54,833 nt of DNA from an uncultured beta proteobacterium (GCA_903832285.1 CAILAY010000123.1:1-54833), one strand, 5' to 3'; positions 17,832-27,542 are shown, counted from the first letter of the stretch. A program made the numbers and translations. Notes: generated from the sequence alone by a model not told the origin.

Positions 17832-18512
17832 ATGCAACATCAGCCACAGAATCGTGCAGCGGGCTTCACTCTGGTCGAGATCGCCATTGTGCTGGTCATC
17901 ATTGGCCTGCTGCTTGGGGGCGTGCTCAAGGGACAGGAACTGATCGAGAACGCCAAGATCAAAAACGGCGCCAATGACATGAACGGCGTACTTGTCGCCT
18001 ACAACGCCTATGTCGACCGATTCCACAGCCTTCCGGGCGACGACGGTGGAACATTGACCAGTTTGGCGTCGCTGCAAGCCAGGGGTGCCAACTGGCTCAA
18101 CGTTACTGCGTTCGGCAACAACAACGGCGTGATTGCCGTGACCCAGGCCCAGGTGTTTACGTCCGAAGGAGAAGCACTTGCATTCTGGCAGGCGCTCAAG
18201 GCGGGCGGATTCATCGCGGGCAACCCGGCCGACATCGGCGTGGCCGCGTTGCCGCGCAATGCATTCAACGGTTTGATCGGCGTGGGTTCGGGCGTAACTC
18301 CTGCGGCCGGCGTGGCGGCGCTTTCCGTGTGCCTGTCGCAGGTTCCGGGCAAGGCTGCGCGTGCCATCGACACCCAGTTTGACGACGGGGTGCCAAACGG
18401 TGGCGCAGTCTTGTCCACTGTCGCCGTGGCCGGCGTCAATACTGCGCCAGGAATTGCCTCCCCCGTCGGCTACAGCGACGACAATCAGTACACGGTCTGT
18501 CGCAGCCTGTAA
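17832..18512 (+). CDS. Type IV pilin-like prepilin, probable major subunit
   Basis: A 226-residue prepilin with the leader MQHQPQNRAAG and the motif G|FTLVEIAIVLVIIGLLLGG, Glu at +5, followed by the long amphipathic helix (LKGQELIENAKIKN) and FHSLPGDDGG. The ATG at 17832 is preferred over in-frame upstream starts because GAGGGG lies about nine bases before it and the leader then has normal length. A longer gap and its own hairpin upstream suggest it can be transcribed separately, as major pilins often are. It is larger than typical major pilins, so a minor role is not excluded. Two cysteines lie in the C-terminal half (SVCLSQ and the last four residues). Confidence 0.85.
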   Translation: MQHQPQNRAAGFTLVEIAIVLVIIGLLLGGVLKGQELIENAKIKNGANDMNGVLVAYNAYVDRFHSLPGDDGGTLTSLASLQARGANWLNVTAFGNNNGVIAVTQAQVFTSEGEALAFWQALKAGGFIAGNPADIGVAALPRNAFNGLIGVGSGVTPAAGVAALSVCLSQVPGKAARAIDTQFDDGVPNGGAVLSTVAVAGVNTAPGIASPVGYSDDNQYTVCRSL

Positions 18513-18536
18513 CGCCGGATCAGCCGCCAATGCGCC

Positions 18537-18580
18537 AACTTTCATGCTTCGGCTGCAAGACGCCCGGAGTCATGAAAGTT
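18537..18580. terminator. Inverted repeat between convergent pilin and chrA genes
   Basis: AACTTTCATG at 18537-18546 and CATGAAAGTT at 18571-18580 form a perfect 10-bp inverted repeat with a 24-base loop. It sits between the stop codons of two convergent genes and 7 bases from the chrA stop. The position suits a bidirectional transcription stop, but the stem is AT-rich and lacks a run of T, so it could instead be a protein-binding site or a remnant. Confidence 0.4.
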
Positions 18581-18587
18581 CGTTGCA

Positions 18588-19949
18588 TCACGTCAGCCTG
18601 TACAGTGCCCCGGCGAGTCCGCAGACCAGAATCACTTGAATGACGCCCACTTTGTAGCGTAGCAGCGCCACGGCCGCTGCCAGCAACAAAGCCAGAGGCA
18701 TCCCGTCGACCTGTGACAACCATGATCCGGCAGTCCCCGGCTTCATGGCAATGTGCGCGACGAAGAACAGGGCCAGACTGGCAATCACACCCACCACCGC
18801 GGCGGTAATGGCCAGCAGTGGCGCCGTGAAATGCAGTTTCCCGTGCGTTGATTCCACCAGCGGACCGCCGGCCAGAATGAAGATGAAGGAGGGCAGGAAG
18901 GTGAACCAGGTCACCACCGTTGCGGCCAGCGCGGCACCTTGAAAGAGCGCCAGTGGTCCCAGCACCTGACCAGTCCAGCCGCCCAGAAAACCGACGAAGG
19001 ACACGACCATGATGAGCGGCCCAGGCGTGGTTTCTCCCAACGCCAGGCCGTCGATCATCTGCGCTGCGCTGACCCAGCCAAAGTGCTCGACCGCGCCCTG
19101 ATACACATAGGGCAACACGGCGTAGGCGCCACCAAAGGTGAGTAGCGCCGCTTTGGTGAAGAACCACGCCATCTGGGCCAGGGTCGAGTCCCAGCCTTGC
19201 CAGGCGATCAGCGCCGCCATCGGCATAAGCCAAAGCGCTGCGCCCGCCAGCAGCACGCTGACCAGACGTCGTGGCGTGAAGCGCGCGTGCTCGGGCGTGG
19301 GCGTTTGGTCGTCGATCACGGCCTTGAATTGATTCCCCTGTTCCACCCTGGATCCCTTGTGGCCCGCGATATCGGAGAACTGCGCAGGAGCCAAGCCCGA
19401 GCCGATCCATCCCAACAAGGCCGCGGTCAACACAATCGCCGGAAACGGCAGCTTGAAGAAATACAGCGCCACAAAGCTGCCACTGGCAATGGCCCACAGC
19501 CAGGGCGCGGTGGTCGGCTTCTTCAGCGTCCTGGAGCCAATGCGGTGCACCGCCTGCAGCACGATCGCCGCAACCGCTGGCTTGATGCCGTAGAGCAGAC
19601 CCGCAACCAGCGGCAGTTGGCCGAACGCGACGTAGACCCAACTCAAGGCGATCAGGATGAACAGCGACGGCAGCACAAAGAGCGCGCCCGCCACCACCCC
19701 TCCCCAGGTGCGGTGCAGCAGCCAGCCGATATAGGTCGCGAGTTGCTGCGCCTCGGGGCCAGGCAGCAGCATGCAATAGTTCAGCGCGTGCAAAAACCGT
19801 TGCTCCGAAATCCAGCGCTTCTGTTCCACCAGTTCGCGGTGCATCACGGCGATCTGACCGGCGGGTCCGCCAAAGCTGATAAAGCCCAACTTCAGCCAGA
19901 AGCGCAAGGCCTGAGAAAATGAAGGCGTGGCGGGTGTTTCGTCACTCAT
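18588..19949 (-). CDS. chrA: Chromate transporter ChrA (two-domain form)
   Basis: A 453-residue inner-membrane protein of the CHR family, which exports chromate by a proton-linked mechanism in characterised members. Both CHR halves are present: the N-terminal half has [41 protein letters not shown] and the [12 protein letters not shown] helix; the C-terminal half has [20 protein letters not shown] and [20 protein letters not shown]. The length is typical of two-domain ChrA. No chrB or chrF regulator adjoins it. It stands alone, convergent with the pilus locus and 42 bases downstream of metW on the same strand. Substrate is inferred from family. Confidence 0.9.
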   Translation of the reverse strand: MSDETPATPSFSQALRFWLKLGFISFGGPAGQIAVMHRELVEQKRWISEQRFLHALNYCMLLPGPEAQQLATYIGWLLHRTWGGVVAGALFVLPSLFILIALSWVYVAFGQLPLVAGLLYGIKPAVAAIVLQAVHRIGSRTLKKPTTAPWLWAIASGSFVALYFFKLPFPAIVLTAALLGWIGSGLAPAQFSDIAGHKGSRVEQGNQFKAVIDDQTPTPEHARFTPRRLVSVLLAGAALWLMPMAALIAWQGWDSTLAQMAWFFTKAALLTFGGAYAVLPYVYQGAVEHFGWVSAAQMIDGLALGETTPGPLIMVVSFVGFLGGWTGQVLGPLALFQGAALAATVVTWFTFLPSFIFILAGGPLVESTHGKLHFTAPLLAITAAVVGVIASLALFFVAHIAMKPGTAGSWLSQVDGMPLALLLAAAVALLRYKVGVIQVILVCGLAGALYRLT

Positions 19950-19991
19950 GGCGATGCTGAAGATCGGACCAACGCCAACACGCCGTACGGT

Positions 19992-20576
19992 CTAATTCTG
20001 CTGCAACTTGAACACTGCCGTACCGGCTCTGGCGTTAGGCCACAGCCGCACTTCGCGACCTTCCTGAAGACCGAAGGCATCGAGCACGCGCAGCTGGTTT
20101 TTGGCTGCCAGTACAGCGAAATCCTTGAAGGTACCGACGCGGATATTCGGCGTGTCGTACCACTGATAGGGAAGGCGCCGGGTCACCGGCATGCGCCCGC
20201 GCAGCACACTCAGACGGTTCGGCCAATGCGCAAAATTCGGAAACGCGACGATGCCGATGCGACCTACGCGTGCCGTCTCGCGCAGCATCACCTCGGCATT
20301 GCGCAGGTGTTGCAGCGTGTCGATCTGCAGCACCACGTCAAAGCTCTGGTCCTCGAACAGATTGAGGCCTTCGTCCAGGTTGAGCTGGATCACGTTCACG
20401 CTGCGCTGCACGCAGGCCTGCACGTTGGCGTCATCGATCTCGACGCCATAGCCGCTGCAACCGCGCGTGTGTTGGAGATAAGCCAGCATCGCGCCATCGC
20501 CGCAACCCAGATCGAGCACGCGCGCCCCTGTCGGCACCAGGCGTGCAATCGATTCAATTGTGGTCTGGTCACTCAT
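19992..20576 (-). CDS. metW: Methionine biosynthesis protein MetW
   Basis: MetW, 194 residues, is a class I SAM-methyltransferase-fold protein that pairs with MetX in many proteobacteria and supports homoserine acylation. The SAM-binding glycine motif [12 protein letters not shown] is near residue 20, followed by [11 protein letters not shown] and the family segments [17 protein letters not shown] and [20 protein letters not shown] and [10 protein letters not shown]. The ATG overlaps the metX stop (ATGA), so the two are translated from one message. Confidence 0.95.
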   Translation of the reverse strand: MSDQTTIESIARLVPTGARVLDLGCGDGAMLAYLQHTRGCSGYGVEIDDANVQACVQRSVNVIQLNLDEGLNLFEDQSFDVVLQIDTLQHLRNAEVMLRETARVGRIGIVAFPNFAHWPNRLSVLRGRMPVTRRLPYQWYDTPNIRVGTFKDFAVLAAKNQLRVLDAFGLQEGREVRLWPNARAGTAVFKLQQN

Positions 20577-21751
20577 GCTGAGGCTCCAGCGGATGCTTCT
20601 GTGCCATCCAGTTCCTTCGCAATGCTCTCGAAATAGGAGCGCATCACGCCGATGTAGCGCACGTCATCCAGCAGAAAAGCATCGTGGCCGTGCGGCGCGT
20701 CGATCTCCGCGTAGCTCAAGTGCCTGCGGCTGTTCAGCAGCGCCTTGACAATTTCGCGGCTGCGCTGGGGGGCGAAGCGCCAGTCTGTGGTGAAGCTCAC
20801 CAGCAAGAACTTGGCCGTAGCCCGCGCCAGGGCTTGGCTCAGATTGCCGCCAAACGCGCGCGCCGGGTCAAAGTAATCCAACGCGCGGGTGATCAATAGA
20901 TAAGTATTGGCGTCGAAATACTCGGCAAACTTGTCGCCTTGATAGCGCAGGTAGCTCTCGATTTCGAACTCCACGTCCAGGGTACTGTAGTGGTATGAAC
21001 CGTCGCCGCTGGCCACCTCATCTAGGGCGCGTCTGAGCTGGCGACCAAATTTCTCATTCATCACGTCGTCGCTCAAATACGTGATGTGGCCGATCATGCG
21101 GGCGATGCGCAGACCACGTTTGGGCGTCACACCGTGCTGATAGAAATGGCCGCCATGGAAGTCCGGATCGGTCACGATGGCGCGGCGCGCGACTTCGTTG
21201 AAGGCAATGTTCTCCGCCGTGAGATTGGGCGCGCTGGCCACCACCACCGCGTGGCGCACGCGCTGCGGATATTGCAGCGCCCAGCTCAAGGCCTGCATCC
21301 CGCCCAAGCTGCCGCCGAGCACGGCTGCCAGCGTCGATATGCCCAGAGCGTCGAGCAAGCGTGCCTGCGAATCGACCCAATCTTCCACCGTGACCACGGG
21401 GAAATCCGCACCGTAGACGCGCCCTGTTTCGGGATTGATATGCATGGGACCCGTGGAGCCAAAGCACGAACCGAGATTGTTCACCCCGATGACGAAGAAT
21501 CGATTCGTGTCCACCGGCTTGCCAGGGCCGATCATGTTGTCCCACCAGCCTTCGGACTTGTCCTGCCCCTTGTACACCCCGGCCACGTGGTGCGAGGCGT
21601 TGAGCGCGTGACACACCAGCACCGCGTTGGAATGGTCGGCATTAAGCTCCCCGTAGGTCTCGAAGCTCAGGTCGTAGTCACGGATCGCCTTGCCGCTTTG
21701 CAGCGGCAAGGCGGCGGCGAAATGCATCGACTGGGGCGTGGCTATGAGCAT
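20573..21751 (-). CDS. metX: Homoserine O-acyltransferase MetX
   Basis: A 392-residue alpha/beta-hydrolase-fold enzyme that acylates L-homoserine at the first committed step of methionine synthesis. The acyl donor (acetyl- or succinyl-CoA) cannot be decided by eye; many betaproteobacterial MetX proteins use succinyl-CoA. The catalytic triad is visible as Ser in [13 protein letters not shown] (near residue 145), Asp in FTTDWRFAP (near 320) and His in [11 protein letters not shown] (near 352). The start at 21751 ([11 protein letters not shown]) matches family N-termini. The frame stays open to 21997, but that extension is unlike MetX. A TATACT hexamer at 21762-21767 on this strand would place transcription start almost at the ATG. 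Confidence 0.93.
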   Translation of the reverse strand: MLIATPQSMHFAAALPLQSGKAIRDYDLSFETYGELNADHSNAVLVCHALNASHHVAGVYKGQDKSEGWWDNMIGPGKPVDTNRFFVIGVNNLGSCFGSTGPMHINPETGRVYGADFPVVTVEDWVDSQARLLDALGISTLAAVLGGSLGGMQALSWALQYPQRVRHAVVVASAPNLTAENIAFNEVARRAIVTDPDFHGGHFYQHGVTPKRGLRIARMIGHITYLSDDVMNEKFGRQLRRALDEVASGDGSYHYSTLDVEFEIESYLRYQGDKFAEYFDANTYLLITRALDYFDPARAFGGNLSQALARATAKFLLVSFTTDWRFAPQRSREIVKALLNSRRHLSYAEIDAPHGHDAFLLDDVRYIGVMRSYFESIAKELDGTEASAGASA

Positions 21752-22695
21752 GGGCGAATCGAGTATATCGGCAGCCTGTGGCGCGGACCCATTTGCCACC
21801 CGAAGTGACTGATGCACGACCAACTGAGTGCCAGTTTGAGGAATGCGAACTGCAGATCGCGAAGACACTGGCAGAACCGTCACCGTGATTATCAGCAACT
21901 CAGAGACCGGACTTCCAGCAGCACCACGCGGGTTGGTGCGGTGCAGGCAATAATTCCATAACGCTTCTGCAGGTACTCCCTGCCATGCACGCAGCAAGAT
22001 GTTGGGACACGGAGTTGCTCGGCCAGAAGCCCTACTTCAAAGAACCGTTCTATGTTGGATTTTCCGTCGGTGGATTAGGGCCTGGTCTGTTACCAGATGG
22101 GCAAACTGGAACAATTGACCGCAACCGCCATGGGCGCCTGTCGAACATTGAAGTTGCTGACGTGCGCCATCTGGAGTTGGGCGTCACCACGCTTGCGCCT
22201 GATTCCGAAGTCGGAGCGGGCATCAAGGTTGCAGCAGTGCGGATCGCCTTTGGCAATTGCTTCAACATCATTGAAAACCCAAACTTCGATGCATCGCCAA
22301 TTCGCCTTGACGCTCGGTCGACCGTGCCGGCCGCGGACTCTTTTGGGCTGGAAGGAGCCGTCGACGACAGTCAGGTCACGAGTTGCCAAGTGCGGCTCCT
22401 GTAAGCCGGCATTCATGGCTACCCTCTTCGTGCCCATTGCCAACAGTGACGGAAGTGATGGCCTGCCATTCGGGAAAACGACCCGAAAGGCCGAAGTCAC
22501 CCTGGGGACTGCGGACTCGTTTCCGACAGATCGACGGGCACAAGAGCGGAGAAGCAATCAATTTCCCACCTATATAGTCAACTGCCACTTGTGACCGAAT
22601 CGATAGAAGTGCACGATCGCGGTCACTTGACAGTTTTGACTTTTCAGAATGGTCATCCACTGATTTTTGAAGCAGCGCGGGAGGAGAATCGGATC
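21752..22695. other. Gene-poor stretch upstream of metX
   Basis: These 944 bases separate divergent metX and the oligopeptide-binding gene. Open frames on both strands (for example plus 21985-22404 and minus 22090-22557) lack ribosome sites and recognisable domains and are not called. The stretch contains repeat copy A at 22301-22353 and further sequence of repeat-like character to about 22540. No riboswitch was recognised. This is the left edge of an accessory segment. Confidence 0.6.
22301..22353 (-). repeat. Dispersed repeat, copy A
   Basis: The core aligns with copies B (28734-28786) and C (30515-30553): TTCGCCTTGAC, CTCGGT, GACCGT and GACTCTTTT are shared with B. Read on the minus strand, A gives PKRVRGRHGRPSVKAN, similar to the peptide read from B. 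Orientation is the same for all three copies. It is probably a decayed mobile or intergenic repeat; the family was not identified. Confidence 0.6.
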
Positions 22696-24354
22696 ATGAT
22701 GAAAAACAAAAAAAGTCGCGGTTTTTCAACCGTTGAAGTTGCACAGTTCATGGTTACCTTTGTTGTCCATGGATTTCTTATGTGCACCTCCAATACTTGG
22801 GCACAAAGTTCGCTGCACCTTCCCAATGGGGTGGAGTTGCATCCCAAGCAGGAGTTGATCAGGATCAACGGCGCTGAGCCAGAGTCGCTCGATCCCGCCC
22901 ACTCAGAGTCGGGCGTATCACAAAACATCCTCGCCGATTTGTATGAAGGTCTGACGGCCATTGACAACCGGGGCAATGTAGTGGCTGGTGTGGCGCAGTC
23001 TTGGAAACAGACCAGCCCCACAACCTGGATTTTCCACCTTCGCCCGAACGCTACTTTTTCCAATGGCGATCCGCTGCGGGCTCAAGACTTTGTCTATTCC
23101 TGGCAGCGCTTCCTTGACCCGAAGACTGCATCAAACTACGCCAACACGTTCGGCGTGTTCATTCTCAACGGGGCCGAAGTCATTGCGGGAAAATTGCCCG
23201 CAACCGAATTGGGTATCAAGGCTTTGGACAACCACACTCTGGAAGTAAAGACCTCTGTGCCTGTCCCATTCATGTTAAGTTTGGTATCAAACCCGCAGTT
23301 TTCTCCGGTGGACAAAGCTGCAATTTCGAAATGGGGGCGCGACTGGACCAAAGCGGGTCATCTGGTCGGCAATGGCGCCTATTTGCTAAAAGAGTGGATT
23401 GTCAACGGCAAAATCATCGTGGAGAAAAACCCCAGGTATTGGGAAAACGCCGCGGTGCATCTAACCAGGGTTACTTACCTTCCAATCGAGGACCCTAACG
23501 CTGCAGTAAAAATGTTTCACGCAGGGGAGATTGATTGGACCGTTGGGCTACCGCCGGGTGCCTACGCTCAATTACGCGCAACTTACCCCACAGAAATTCG
23601 AAACTCTCCTTTGCTAGCCTTGCGTTATTATGCTTTGAATAATAAAGATCCGTTATTGAAGGATGTACGCATACGCCAAGCCATGTCCATGGTAATTGAT
23701 CGGGACTTGCTGGTTCAAAAAGTGATGGCGGACGGCCAAATTCCTCAGTACGGATTGATTGTCAAGGGTGTTGCCGGGGCCGACGTGACTGCTTACGATT
23801 GGGCCCTGTGGCCTATGGCCCAGAAAGTGGCGCAGGCCAGAAAACTTCTGGAGCAAGCCGGTGTGGCAACGGGCACCAAGATTCGTTTGATGTACAACAC
23901 CAACGAATATCAAAAGCGCATGGCCGTCTTTCTTGCATCTGAATGGAAAACAAAACTGGGTTTGGACGTCGAGATGGAAACCCTGGAGCTCAGGGTCCTT
24001 CTTGAAAAGTTGCATGACGGCAGCTACCAGGTTTCCCGCGCCGATTGGTACGCGGACTATAACGACGCAACTACGTTTTTCTCTGTGGTGCAATGCGGTG
24101 GCGATCAAAACGTCAGTGGTGGTTGCAATCAAAAGGCCGATGACCTGGTGACACAAGGAAACTTGTCACAAGATCAGAACAAAAGAAGGACCTTGATAAC
24201 CCAGGCGGTCCAAATGGCAATGGAGGACTACCCATTCATCCCTTTGAGTCAATCTGTGATGTCTCGCTTGGTGAAGTCTTATGTGGGAGGCTACAGTGAA
24301 GCCAACGTCTACGATAGGTTCCGCAGCAAGGACCAGTACATCATTAGACATTGA
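22696..24354 (+). CDS. Oligopeptide ABC transporter substrate-binding protein (OppA-like)
   Basis: A 552-residue periplasmic solute-binding protein of the SBP_bac_5 family, which binds oligopeptides for an Opp-type importer. Family marks include EPESLDPAHSESGVSQNILAD, LYEGLTAIDNRGNVVAGVAQ, WIFHLRPNATFSNGDPL, DFVYSWQRFLDP and VRIRQAMSMVIDRDLLVQKV. ATG at 22696 has GGAGGAG upstream at correct spacing. A Sec signal is likely (cleavage near NTWA|QSS). The same N-terminus contains RGFSTVEVAQF, which resembles a prepilin cleavage site, probably by chance. No permease or ATPase genes adjoin, so it is an orphan. Base composition is visibly more AT-rich than its neighbours, suggesting transfer. A hairpin plus T run follows at 24536. 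Confidence 0.9.
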   Translation: MMKNKKSRGFSTVEVAQFMVTFVVHGFLMCTSNTWAQSSLHLPNGVELHPKQELIRINGAEPESLDPAHSESGVSQNILADLYEGLTAIDNRGNVVAGVAQSWKQTSPTTWIFHLRPNATFSNGDPLRAQDFVYSWQRFLDPKTASNYANTFGVFILNGAEVIAGKLPATELGIKALDNHTLEVKTSVPVPFMLSLVSNPQFSPVDKAAISKWGRDWTKAGHLVGNGAYLLKEWIVNGKIIVEKNPRYWENAAVHLTRVTYLPIEDPNAAVKMFHAGEIDWTVGLPPGAYAQLRATYPTEIRNSPLLALRYYALNNKDPLLKDVRIRQAMSMVIDRDLLVQKVMADGQIPQYGLIVKGVAGADVTAYDWALWPMAQKVAQARKLLEQAGVATGTKIRLMYNTNEYQKRMAVFLASEWKTKLGLDVEMETLELRVLLEKLHDGSYQVSRADWYADYNDATTFFSVVQCGGDQNVSGGCNQKADDLVTQGNLSQDQNKRRTLITQAVQMAMEDYPFIPLSQSVMSRLVKSYVGGYSEANVYDRFRSKDQYIIRH

Positions 24355-24535
24355 TGGTTGCGTCACGGTAGCTGCATTTGCCAAGTCTGGATTGGCGCAT
24401 CCAATTTCAATTCCTGGTCGCTTGTTGAAAGCACAAATAGTCGCGATGCCGATTCCCGCACATGTCCGGAATTCGACCACCAGCACGTATTACGGTGTGG
24501 ATAGTCTCTAGACCATCCATCATGCAGGTTGGCGC

Positions 24536-24562
24536 GGCCCGAGTGCCGGGTCCATTTTTTTT
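24536..24562 (+). terminator. Probable rho-independent terminator after the oppA-like gene
   Basis: GGCCCG (24536-24541) and CGGGTC (24547-24552) form a 6-bp stem with one G-U pair and a 5-base loop, followed by CA and eight T residues (24555-24562). It lies 182 bases after the OppA-like stop and 32 bases before the methyltransferase start, so it would separate the two transcripts. Confidence 0.55.
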
Positions 24563-24593
24563 GAGTTGAAACACGTTGAAATGGAGCGTTCAC

Positions 24594-25643
24594 ATGACCC
24601 GCGACGCTGAGCCGCATGAGAAAGCGGTGGACTTGTTTGCCTACTTCGCGGCGCTGTCTGAAGTCAGCGAGCGATTTGTCGCCTCCGAGGCGCTGCAACT
24701 GATTCGCGGTGCTGCCGAGGCCGGTGTACTCGGCGCGTTTTCGCAAGCGACAACCGTTGCAATGGCGGCTAAGGACTTGAACCGCGACGAAAGCCATCTT
24801 ACCGACCTGTGCGCCGCGCTGCGCTCGCACGGCGTGTTGATGTCCGACGATGGTGTTCACTTCACCCTGCATTCAGCCTGGGCGATGCTCGTGCGACCCG
24901 GCGGACATCAACCGCTAGAAGTACTGATGGAATTGTCCGGTACCCGGGGTCGCATGCTGCGTTCGATTGCGCGCGGCGAGCACAGCGGCTGGGCTGGCGA
25001 CACTCGAGAGCGCTTCAACTACGCCATTGCGGTATCGCCCGATCCCTGGTCGCCCGCGACGGTTGCTGCCTTCTCGGCGTCGATGCAGACCAACCCCGAA
25101 GTGGTGGCGTTGCTTAATTCAGGAGCTCGCTATCTCGAACTCGGCTGCGGTGTGGCAGGCAATATGTGCACGTTGCTTCAAGCCTTTCCCAATGTTCGTG
25201 CTGTGGGCGTGGAGATGGCCAGCGATCTTGCAGATGAAGCTCAGCGACGCGCGCATGCCTTGGGCATTGCGGATCGGCTGGACATCGTATGCGCCGACGC
25301 AACCACTTTCTCCCGACCCAACTCGTTTGACATCGTGTTCTGGAGTCAGATGTTTTTTCCGGCCGCTTCCAGACGCGCGGCGCTGGCGGTGAGCTTGCAG
25401 TCGTTGAGACCGGGTGGGTTGATCTGGTCGCCAGCCTTTGACCAGACTGCCGTGCACAAAGAGCCGTTGTCCAAAACCGCCTGTGACCTGGTGCTCGACC
25501 GCGTCATTCATGGTTCATGGGGAGTTCCCCATCGTGAGCCGGAGGAACTGCGTGCCGAACTGGAGGATGCGGGGTTTGTGGGTGCCTACGTGCTGGACCG
25601 GCCAGGATCGAAAGTGGTGTTGGGGCACCGGCCTGTCGACTGA
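24594..25643 (+). CDS. SAM-dependent methyltransferase, winged-helix plus class I fold
   Basis: A 349-residue protein. The N-terminal 110 residues look like the winged-helix dimerisation domain of small-molecule O- and C-methyltransferases (LQLIRGAAEAGVLGAFSQAT, LTDLCAALRSHGVLMSDDG). The C-terminal Rossmann part has motif I YLELGCGVAGNMCTLLQAFP near residue 178, the acidic motif AVGVEMASDLA, DIVCADATTF and FDIVFWSQMFFP. ATG at 24594 is chosen because GGAG lies eight bases upstream; the frame also has a TTG at 24576. It stands 114 bases before the amidohydrolase gene in the same direction. Substrate is unknown. Confidence 0.8.
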   Translation: MTRDAEPHEKAVDLFAYFAALSEVSERFVASEALQLIRGAAEAGVLGAFSQATTVAMAAKDLNRDESHLTDLCAALRSHGVLMSDDGVHFTLHSAWAMLVRPGGHQPLEVLMELSGTRGRMLRSIARGEHSGWAGDTRERFNYAIAVSPDPWSPATVAAFSASMQTNPEVVALLNSGARYLELGCGVAGNMCTLLQAFPNVRAVGVEMASDLADEAQRRAHALGIADRLDIVCADATTFSRPNSFDIVFWSQMFFPAASRRAALAVSLQSLRPGGLIWSPAFDQTAVHKEPLSKTACDLVLDRVIHGSWGVPHREPEELRAELEDAGFVGAYVLDRPGSKVVLGHRPVD

Positions 25644-25757
25644 GCGTCGCGCTCGCCACGCGCACCCATTGCCACTCATTCATCGACGCGATGGCTTTCG
25701 CGTCGACCTGGAGCAAATGGATTGCACACCGATATCGTGCAGTAAGGAGATGTTGCT

Positions 25758-27542
25758 ATGTCCAGTCGATTGCTTTTTGCAATAGCGCAGTTGTTCTTCT
25801 CCATTCTCAGCTTGAACGCGAGTTTCGTATTTGCCGAGCCAACGCCGCCGCGAAATTTGGATGAATCCATTCAGGCCGCAAACTCGTTCCAGATCGGCGA
25901 TGTGACGCTTTTTGACGGCGAACGCATACAGGAACGAGCCACGGTTACCGTACGAAGAGGATGGATCAATGGCGTGTGCACCGGCGACCCCACCGCATGC
26001 CGGGAGTCAGACTTGCCCTATATCGATGGCAAAGACAGATTCCTGATGCCCTCCCTCATCGACAGTGAGGGGCACTTCACGCGCCCCGCGGAAATGCTCG
26101 GGCAGTTGCTGAACCGTGAAGAACCCATCTGTGGCGATAAGCCTGAAACCAAGGGCCAGACACTGCGTGCTTCAAGTACCGATGTGATGGCTGCCTTTGC
26201 CGCCAAGGGGCTCTTCACGGAAATCGACACCCATGGGCTACGCGCCGACAACGGCATGCAGCCGCAAAAGCTGGGCGGCAGGTACGACATTCCGCCGAGC
26301 GCGAATTACGAGAAGCATATTCGCTTCGGCGTGACCACCGTGCTGGACATGGGCGCCTACCCCTGGCCGGCCAACTATGTCAGACGCTCGCGAGATCATT
26401 GGAAAGACCCGAAGGATGCAGAGCAAGCCGATTTACGCAAGGAGTTTCTGATCTACGCCGATCTCTTCGGATCGGGGATGTGGGCGTCGCCGGCCAACAT
26501 GCAATTCGGCTATTTCGGCGTAGATCCCGTGTACAACTTGAAGCCCGACGGACCTTGGACCGCATCCGATGTTCAAGCATGGGTTGATAGGAGATTGTCT
26601 GAGGGATCCGATCACATCAAGGTCTTCTATGAGCATTGGAAGGGTAAGCCGGTGCCAAAGATAGACTCCGCCACGCTGACGGCCTTGGTGCAGGCGGCGC
26701 ATGCCAGGGGCGCCAAAGTCTTTGTGCATAACGAAAGTGAGGCGGACGCGGAGGCCGTCATGAGGTCGGGCGCCGACGTCAATATCCATGCGCCGGGAAG
26801 TTATGACCTCAAGAGCGACGTGCTAAGTGATGTTTTTGCGGCGCGATTTGCCAAGGCAATCAAGGTTGTCGCTCCAACCCTGAGCGGGTTCGTTCAGCGC
26901 TGCGACAATCCGTACAGCGTCAGCAACAAAGCGACGCATGCTTTGTCATCGGGAAAAACCGGAGCGAGTTTCATCAAGGATTATTTTGAAACATCCGATG
27001 TCATGCCTTATGTCAATGCACTGGACGAGATACGAGTTGCGGCGTGCGGAACTTGGCCCGGACCGGATTTCGAAAGACTCTTCCGCAATACGGCAAAGCT
27101 CTACGATCACGGCGTCATGCTGGTGACAGGCGCCGATGCTGGAGAAGTCGACCCTTTGATCGAAGGGCTTGGTCTTCACTACGAGGCCTACCTGATTCGC
27201 GATGCGCTGGACAAATACTCAACATCAGCGAAAGGGCAACTGGCCAACCTGGCCGCGCTGCGGGCATTGACCTCGAACGCCGCACTCGCCTATGGACTGC
27301 ACATCGAGAACGGCAACGAGCCGAAATACGATCCGCGCGGATTCATCAAGCCCGGCTACCGTGCAGACCTCTTATTGCTCAGAGAGAGCCCGCTTCAGAA
27401 CATGCTTAATACATTGAAGATCGATCGAGTCTTCAAAGGCGGGTACAACGCCAATCGCCAAATGGTGCGGCCGGAATGCGCTTCTGGCAACTGTGATTCT
27501 CGGCAGATTTTGCGTTCGGTGGAAGCGCAAAGTTGCATGTAA
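25758..27542 (+). CDS. Exported amidohydrolase-like protein
   Basis: A 594-residue protein with a Sec signal (cleavage near FVFA|EPT) and the layout of the amidohydrolase superfamily: a small N-terminal beta region (DVTLFDGERIQERATVTVRRG), a TIM-barrel core, and a C-terminal return (GFIKPGYRADLLLL). Probable metal ligands are the Lys in DHIKVFYEH, His in VFVHNES, His in DVNIHAPGS and Asp in VTGADAGEV. The first barrel strand, normally HxH, reads LIDSEGHF, so one His is replaced. The protein could bind one metal or be catalytically altered. AGGAG lies upstream of the start. It sits between two methyltransferase genes in one direction. Confidence 0.82.
   Translation: MSSRLLFAIAQLFFSILSLNASFVFAEPTPPRNLDESIQAANSFQIGDVTLFDGERIQERATVTVRRGWINGVCTGDPTACRESDLPYIDGKDRFLMPSLIDSEGHFTRPAEMLGQLLNREEPICGDKPETKGQTLRASSTDVMAAFAAKGLFTEIDTHGLRADNGMQPQKLGGRYDIPPSANYEKHIRFGVTTVLDMGAYPWPANYVRRSRDHWKDPKDAEQADLRKEFLIYADLFGSGMWASPANMQFGYFGVDPVYNLKPDGPWTASDVQAWVDRRLSEGSDHIKVFYEHWKGKPVPKIDSATLTALVQAAHARGAKVFVHNESEADAEAVMRSGADVNIHAPGSYDLKSDVLSDVFAARFAKAIKVVAPTLSGFVQRCDNPYSVSNKATHALSSGKTGASFIKDYFETSDVMPYVNALDEIRVAACGTWPGPDFERLFRNTAKLYDHGVMLVTGADAGEVDPLIEGLGLHYEAYLIRDALDKYSTSAKGQLANLAALRALTSNAALAYGLHIENGNEPKYDPRGFIKPGYRADLLLLRESPLQNMLNTLKIDRVFKGGYNANRQMVRPECASGNCDSRQILRSVEAQSCM

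Noticed and set aside
18520..19776. 418-codon frame on the minus strand overlapping chrA
   Set aside because: It is an out-of-phase reading of chrA; the chrA frame has both CHR motifs.
21752..22300. SAM riboswitch upstream of metX
   Set aside because: I looked for a compact SAM-II-like pseudoknot before the ATG and saw none; the close TATACT leaves no leader for one.
21985..22404. 139-codon plus-strand frame near repeat copy A
   Set aside because: It has no ribosome site and runs through the repeat; an equally long frame exists on the other strand.
22090..22557. 155-codon minus-strand frame through repeat copy A
   Set aside because: Most of it is repeat sequence. It could be a decayed coding repeat but is not supported as a gene.
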